From Pleurobrachia bachei (lineage: Eukaryota > Ctenophora > Tentaculata > Cydippida > Pleurobrachiidae): DNA of 23,312 nucleotides. Location: contig AVPN01000577.1 in the NCBI GenBank assembly GCA_000695325.1, forward strand, positions 22,724-46,035, read 5' to 3'. The translations under genes and the position numbers were made by a program. Below the pieces are notes generated by a model that saw only the letters and a list, made by a program, of their open reading frames with translations, searched no databases and was not told where the DNA came from. This document shows positions 12,301 through 20,000 of the stretch, in pieces. Each line of letters opens with the position of its first letter. Position 1 is the first letter of the stretch.

Positions 12301-14046
12301 AGCCTATACTGTAACGCGCGAGGTGTACAAACATACCTTGCATTTAGAGTGCACGCACACAGCAAATTGTGAGCGCGTGCCACCGAAATCCGTACTGAAA
12401 TAACTTTGCGGAAAACTCTTTCAAATTGTTAGCATCGCGGTCGTCAGGCTGCTACCGTGACGTTACGCGATTTTGACCACAAAAGAATCTATAATAGAAC
12501 AAATATTGACGGTCCCGGCTTTCTCTCTGCAGGTACTACAGCAACAAAACGCGGGAAGTGATACCCCTTATCTACACGGTCCTATCTCTATGCGATGTTG
12601 GTAACGGACTATCTTGTATCTTTACAGGTACCCCTCATTCTCTATCTCCCTTTCTTCTCTCATTCTCGCCTCTCTTTTTCCCCCCCTCTGTCTCTGCGTC
12701 TATGCCTCTTTGTCTGTATCTGTGTTCCCTCCCCCTCTCCCCCCTCTCTCTCTTCTCCACCCCTTCTTTCCAGGTGCTATTTTCACCGCCATCTACTTCA
12801 ACCACGATGACCCAGTTGCCAGTTTCAACTCCATGTTCCTGCCCATTGTCATTGGTTACATTCTGTTCTCAGTAACGTCACGAGCCAGCATCTTCTGTAA
12901 CACCGTCTTAGTGGTTGTCCGGACTGTTAACGTGGTATACCCGGTGTTTAAAGTGAGCCACCGGGCGGTTCTAATATCCCTTGTTACCGGTCACGTGACC
13001 TGGTTGTTGATAGCGTTAACAGACCTGGCTGGCCTTCATTCCATCCTTGGGTATTTTAAGGACCGGGATGATATTCAGGATTATGAAATTCTGGTTGATA
13101 GTTTTGTTACCAATCCCATGACTGGTTTTCTCTCCCTATACTATGGGTACGAGAGATTGTGTCTTATTGATTCCCTCAACATCAACAGACTATTTATTGT
13201 GATCAAAGGAATCCCCTTTGTTATTCCCTCTCTTCTCAGTATCTCCTGCATGTGTATCCAAACCTATCATTTGATCCTGAGATCCCGAGTAGCCCGGCAA
13301 AGCACCATCAGCCGCCGGATAACAATTACAATCCTCTACCTCACCCTTACCTTTGTATTTTGTAATATCCCAGATTTCGTGATCAACCTCGTCATCCTGG
13401 GGGCTATCCGGATCAGAGACTCGGACATCTCTATTTTCATGTGTATGGTATTTGTGTCAGGGGTGATACTACCCTATATAAACTCCCTGCTGAACCCTCT
13501 CATCCTGATCTGTAGGGGTAGCACTCTGAGGGCATTTGCAGCGGGTCAGGTACCGTGTAGGTCCTCTGAGGAGGGAGGGGTAACAGGACTTACATCGAGG
13601 GTGTTGGACCGGCAGCTCCATCCCACCGTGATACGGGAACATGAGATGGTGCGGCTTAACTCGCAGGAACGACATAGGTAGATGTAGTGATATTGATCCC
13701 AAATATAATCGTGTAGTGACAGAGAACCATGACTAAAGATTCGAGAATTATATTGATTGCTATTGATTGATGATTCAGAGAGATTAATGGAGAGATTATT
13801 GGAGAGATATTTGTGCTGATTGCTGATTTTAAATTGTTCTTGTTCTATAATTAATTTGAAATTAAATCGTAGAAGCTGATTGTTGAACTGTTTGTACGAC
13901 GTTTCAACGATCCAAATGATCATCAATTTGATGTAGGAGGGCGTTCCATAAAGGATCATAGTCGATAATGGTGGCTTTGTGGACTGTGGTAATGCCATAA
14001 CCATATACCAACCAGAGAGGCAGATACAGTTTGGGAAAGAGAGAGA

Positions 14047-14079
<33 letters not shown>

Positions 14080-17000
14080 TGTGTGTGTGTGAGAGAGGGC
14101 AAAATGATCTATTGTAAAGAGCGAAACCTTTTAGCTAGGACCCTGTAAAAGCATTGACCACCACGACTAAGAGGGCTGACCCCGTCGCTCTCGCTCTCCT
14201 TCTCCCTTTCTTTCACTCTCCATGTCTGTCTATCCCTTTCTTTCACTCTCCCTGTCTCTTTATTTCACTCTCACTTTATCTCTCTATACATGGACTCCGA
14301 TGGGAAAATAGGGAAGGGGAGTGAGGTGGGAAAAGGGTCATCATCTTTAACCAGTACATGATGTGATTGAGTGCGATAGAGGAAGGAAGAGAGAAAAAAG
14401 AGTAAGAGATAAAGAAGGGAGGGAAAAGGGGTGAGTTGGCTGATAGAATGGACATAATCATAATGATAATAATATGCTTAGTCGAGATTTTACCCAGATT
14501 TCAACGTTTACAATAATTGTTTTTCTTTTTCCAAAGATCTGATTAAAAAACTTTGTCTAGCAAAACTGCTTTTTCCGTTCAAGGTTGGTTTTAGGAAGAC
14601 CCGCGTCTTGCAGTTGGCTAAAATGTAAACTATATTTGTAGCTTGATCTAACAAAATTCAACATCACAAAGACAGCTCTCACATAAAACTAAAAGCAAAT
14701 GGTACAATTTAAGATTTCGTGTGTAGTGTAGATCCAAAAGTTTAATGAAATTAGTTGGCTAGAAAGGTGACCCCTTTGGTTTTGAAACTGATATCTTTTC
14801 TCATTCTCCCTATACCAGTCTGTCTCTTCCTCCCTCCCTCTCTTATTTACTCCATCGCTGATTGTATCAGAGGTTGATAACCAGGGCCACACTGTCAGAG
14901 CATTGGCCTGAAATCTCATTTCTCAGAGGGCGGACTGAGCAGGGGCCATAGGGCCGGGAAAGGGGTCACCTTTCTAGCCAAATAACTTCAGTTAGCTTTT
15001 GGCATAATTTTGGTACAATCGGACCCCGAAAACCCGAATTCACCCGGAGGATTTAAAACTTTTCGCTTCTGCCAGCGCAGTGACACATTTTGTTGATGGT
15101 ATCGTATCTTTACTGTTTTCACTCTTTCCACCACTCTCCTTTCTCTCCTCAATAACAGCTGGTTTGGTTTGATTTCTTTTAGCTCCGAATGCCTTGACAG
15201 CTCGATTAACCACAACCACCTGGGAAACACTCATCTCTAGCGAGTCCCTTGGAGCCTTGAATGTATCCCTAATGGATTCCGCTACAAATGTCCTAAGTGA
15301 CCGGACCCTGATAATCAGAATGACGGGGATGAGGCAGGATGAGAGAAGGGGTAAGATAGTTGAAACAATAAACCGAACCAATACATCCACTTTCGTGATA
15401 TGATTGGGATTAGGGTGACCCTTTACAACCAGGAACACAGAGTAGGGGGTGTAACAAAGAACAAAAACTGTTGTCACACATGTCACCGTGATTGTTATCT
15501 GTCTACTTGAGCTACTGTTCCGGGCCACTTTAGTCCTCATTAGGTAGAATATTGTCACGGTCAGACTGAAGATACAGATGATGGATGGTAAAAGGAAGGA
15601 GTAACAGGTGGTAAGGAGTATCAGAACGGTAGATGGGAGGTGGGAAGTAGTGTCCGGACCGGTCAGGTAGTTGTATGTTGTACCTAGGATGGCTTTACCG
15701 TGGAGGGGTTGTAACAACAGCTCTTCCAACCATTTGACGTCCCCCGCTGGCACGGTTGCCATGGTGATATTACCCATGGATACACTGGGAGGTAGCGGTG
15801 TAAAGGATGAAGGGTTAACAGTTAACCAAAGATCCACTGATATGAAGGTAACCCATGACACTCCATTAATGATAACCATCACCAACATGAACCTGTATGA
15901 TATCCTCTGTTTCATGTTGATCAGTGTCACACCCCTCACCAGGCTCAGTATCATGCTATTCCACGCGGACACCCTGCTACACGTCCCCGCGAATAGGAAC
16001 GCCATGGAGGTGATCGGTTTACTGACATACTCCCTGTAATCTTCCATCTCTGTCATCCCTTGTATCTGAACCAACACTACCCCTACCAGTATACCCGATC
16101 CAAGCCCCTGGAGACAGTCGGATATACTGTTAGCCAGGTAGAGGAGGGGGTATGGTTCTCGGTAACGTTTGATGTAGAATAGGAGGACTGTTAGATTAGC
16201 TAGGATTGTCATAACTCCGAGATATTTTGAGGATGGTGACGGCAGTGGTTAGTTCGATAAATACATCCACGAATGAGAGCTTAGTAGTGTTGTTAAGAGG
16301 GGCGGATCCTGGTGGTATCATAGTTCTGAAATCAATTTAAGTAATTATGAAATATGAATGCAGGAAACTAGTTAATTGAAGGAAATAAACTATAAAATTA
16401 TAGGAAAGTAATTACAGGAAATAAACTATGCATAATTGCAGGAAATCAAGCACAACTAATCTATCATTCTGGAGTTATGAAAGGAATTTGAATTTCAAGT
16501 AAAACAGAGGCACCGGCCACCGAATGTTTAATGTACACTACACGACCACTAACATCTCCAGAAGAGAAGTGGAAAACTAACAAGATTTATAGTCACTAGC
16601 TTTGAAAATGAATTAATATCTGTTGATTTATTTAGCGACAAAGGTATAACACGAGAGTAAGACGAAGAGGGATCAGTGAGTGGGTGTGAGAAAAGATATA
16701 TCGTAAATTAAAGAGAGTCAGAGAGAGAGAGAGATCGAGAGAGGGTGAGAAAATAGATTTAGAGAAAAATATCGCGGTGTGTCCGACTGTCATACTACAT
16801 AGCCTAAGATTTAAGAATCATGGTGCTGGCAAGATCCCAAACCATGAATAAAAACTGTTCTCTAAACTCAGAATATATGGGACAGACGTAATATACTACT
16901 ACGCAGCACAGTGTGTGTTGCACCTCTTGGGATCTGCTCTCCCTCTATTGTGTTACGGTATTATACATTGAATACATCTGATATAAATCATCATTAACCA

Positions 17001-20000
17001 ATGCAACTAAGCACATATTATGTGTTTATTTAATGTACGTGTGGGGGGGGATGAAGTACACTATGGTTGTATCTAGGGAGATCGAAAAGCTAAACACAAG
17101 ATAGAGAAACATACAATCTAGAACGTGACGGTGCTCTCTCTATCCTTCTCTCTCTATCTCCCTATCTCTCTCCCCACCCTTTCTTGAACTTTTTTCTTGA
17201 ACAATGGTTATTATCAAGCTCTAACAATACTCCCAACTCCGATTTGTATGTATGGATACATAAATTCCCCATAAAAATAGACCAGTGTTAGAAGTACAGA
17301 TAGTTATGACAAAAAATTAGTTAAGCAGAACCATGATCTTGTACGAAAACGGATCGAGAAATCACCCCCAGCCCCGAACCCCCAGCTATATCAGAAGAAT
17401 TTGATCCATTCGATAGATTGGCCGATCCAATTCTAATTAGATAGATCGCGATATCGGCCGAGAGCCACCACCACCACACTATACCAACGTGTAGAGGAAC
17501 ATAAAGGCGTAGCTGAGTGATTTATAGCCTAATATCTTGATTGGATCCTATGATTTGATCTAGACAATTTAATACGGCTTTAGTGTCTATTTGGAAGTCA
17601 GGTGTGATCTCTATATTGTTATATTCACAGCTGAGATATAACATTTATGCCGAATAAATCGAACAAGGAATATCCAGGAGTCTGGGACTTTGATCAGAGT
17701 TCCGGCCCTAGCCTCCTTAGAGTCTAACAGAATAGAATACAAGGAATGGAGGACCTCATATAGTGCAGTGCACACGAGCCAACAAGACGCAAGATGGCAC
17801 TATGCTTCTCTCTCCATTTCTCTATTTCCCCATTTCTTTCTTTTCTCTCTCAACAATTGCAACCAAGCCTCAGAGAGATGCAATGATGAATAATATGAAT
17901 ATACAAAATACCATACCCCGGCCCTCATGGGGCCCATAAGAGATCAAGGCAGCATCCTGGCCTCCCATTTAGTTGCTGCTAAAATATATTTATTCATTTA
18001 TAAATTATAACGAGCCACATAGGGGGATATAATATAGTATAATCACGACATTTGGCCACTCTAAAATCACGGCGTGGAACAACATATTCAAATCATCTAC
18101 ATAGGCTGTCAATTCTTGACACTAATGGGGGGGGGCCAAGGCCAAAAAAAGCCAATCATCCGGGTGGATGCCCTTCGGGCATCCACCCGGGCAGGGAAAA
18201 AATATGGCAAACTACATAGACTAGGAATCATGACGCTGGCAAGATCCCAAACCATATATAAAAACTATTCTCTGAACTCAGAATATGGGGGAGATGTAAT
18301 ATACTACTACGCAGCACAGTGTGTGTTGCACCTCTTGGGATCAGCTCTCCCTCTATTGTGTTGCGGTATTATACATTGAATACATCTGATATAAATCATC
18401 ATTAACCAACTAAGCACATATTATGTGTTTATTTAATGTACGTGTGGGGGGGGATGAAGTACACTACGGTTGTATCTAGGGAGATCGAAAAGCTAAACAC
18501 AAGATAGAGAAACATACAATCTAGAACGTGACGGTGCTCTCTCTATCCTTCTCTCTCTATCTCCCTATCTCTCTCCCCACCCTTTCTTGAACTTTTTTCT
18601 TGAACAATGGTTATTATCAAGCTCTAACAATACTCCCAACTCCGATTTGTATGTATGGATACATAAATTCCCCATAAAAATAGACCAGTGTTAGAAGTAC
18701 AGATAGTTATGACAAAAAATTAGTTAAGCAGAACCATGATCTTGTACGAAAACGGATCGAGAAATCACCCCCAGCCCCGAACCCCCAGCTATATCAGAAG
18801 AATTTGATCCATTCGATAGATTGGCCGATCCAATTCTAATTAGATAGATCGCGATATCGGCCGAGAGCCACCACCACCACACTATACCAACGTGTAGAGG
18901 AACATAAAGGCGTAGCTGAGTGATTTATAGCCTAATATCTTGATTGGATCCTATGATTTGATCTAGACAATTTAATACGGCTTTAGTGTCTATTTGGAAG
19001 TCAGGTGTGATCTCTATATTGTTATATTCACAGCTGAGATATAACATTTATGCCGAATAAATCGAACAAGGAATATCCAGGAGTCTGGGACTTTGATCAG
19101 AGTTCCGGCCCTAGCCTCCTTAGAGTCTAACAGAATAGAATACAAGGAATGGAGGACCTCATATAGTGCAGTGCACACGAGCCAACAAGACGCAAGATGG
19201 CACTATGCTTCTCTCTCCATTTCTCTATTTCCCCATTTCTTTCTTTTCTCTCTCAACAATTGCAACCAAGCCTCAGAGAGATGCAATGATGAATAATATG
19301 AATATACAAAATACCATACCCCGGCCCTCATGGGGCCCATAAGAGATCAAGGCAGCATCCTGGCCTCCCATTTAGTTGCTGCTAAAATATATTTATTCAT
19401 TTATAAATTATAACGAGCCACATAGGGGGATATAATATAGTATAATCACGACATTTGGCCACTCTAAAATCACGGCGTGGAACAACATATTCAAATCATC
19501 TACATAGGCTGTCAATTCTTGACACTAATACTACACACTAAAGAAAATTGATTGATGGTGAGAGGAATAACAGCTGTATTTTGTGCCCTATTTGTGAGCC
19601 ATCATATCATTGTCAATTGTGTCAAGTAGATATGGCGGATGGGGAGATAATTTGATTTGTTAGATCTTATCCTTGATTGGTTGTAGATAATATCTACCAT
19701 TACTCGCTTAATCAAACTAAATGATGAGATCTAACAAATCACACTAAAATTAGGTACTGTATCACAAAAAGAAATGTCATTACGATGCTAATAACAACGT
19801 GTAATTGCACTGTAATTTACGGTAGAAACAAGGAAATGAAGTCCTTCAGAAGTGAGATATGAAGTAATAAACATGCACCTGTTACTTTTCCTACTTTCCT
19901 TTTTCTATCTCTCTCCCTCTCTTCCTCTCGGCTCTTCGTGACCGTTTAATGGGGGTACATCAATTAGATGGTTCTGTATAGTTACAGCCCCCTGACCCCT

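Larger units (their letters stand above)
11779..12487. other. Unique spacer between the two GPCR blocks
   Basis: About 700 bp found once, with no exon-like frame. It carries an imperfect palindrome (11826-11923), the 50-bp hairpin shared with 3526-3574 (12012-12062), and a CpG-containing right half with short inverted repeats (AGTATAG and CTATACT near 12295). It could be a transposed insertion or sequence brought in when the block duplicated. Nothing in it resembles GPCR A exon 1. Confidence 0.6.
12488..16779. repeat. Segmental duplication, block 2 (GPCR A2 + B2)
   Basis: Second copy of the block. It begins with TCTATAATAGAAC (intron 1 of A) and ends at TCGCGGTG (16772-16779). It is about 250 bp longer than block 1, largely because of a foldback element at 14753-14984 and different microsatellite lengths. 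Coding divergence is about 6% overall in A, so the duplication is not brand new. Between the two stops (13682-15039) there is no additional gene. Confidence 0.85.

Noticed and set aside
12614-12773. GPCR A2 starting at the ATG at 12614
   Set aside because: Same artefact: it reads through the CT-rich intron and would lack TM1 and most of TM2.
3384-18207. Bacterial contamination suggested by GC-rich hairpins
   Set aside because: The hairpins lie in introns of clear animal genes and are followed by A-runs shared among copies.
17690-19296. Two identical 67-codon proteins at 17690 and 19093
   Set aside because: They are identical only because the whole repeat unit is. The residues show no family and no codon signal.
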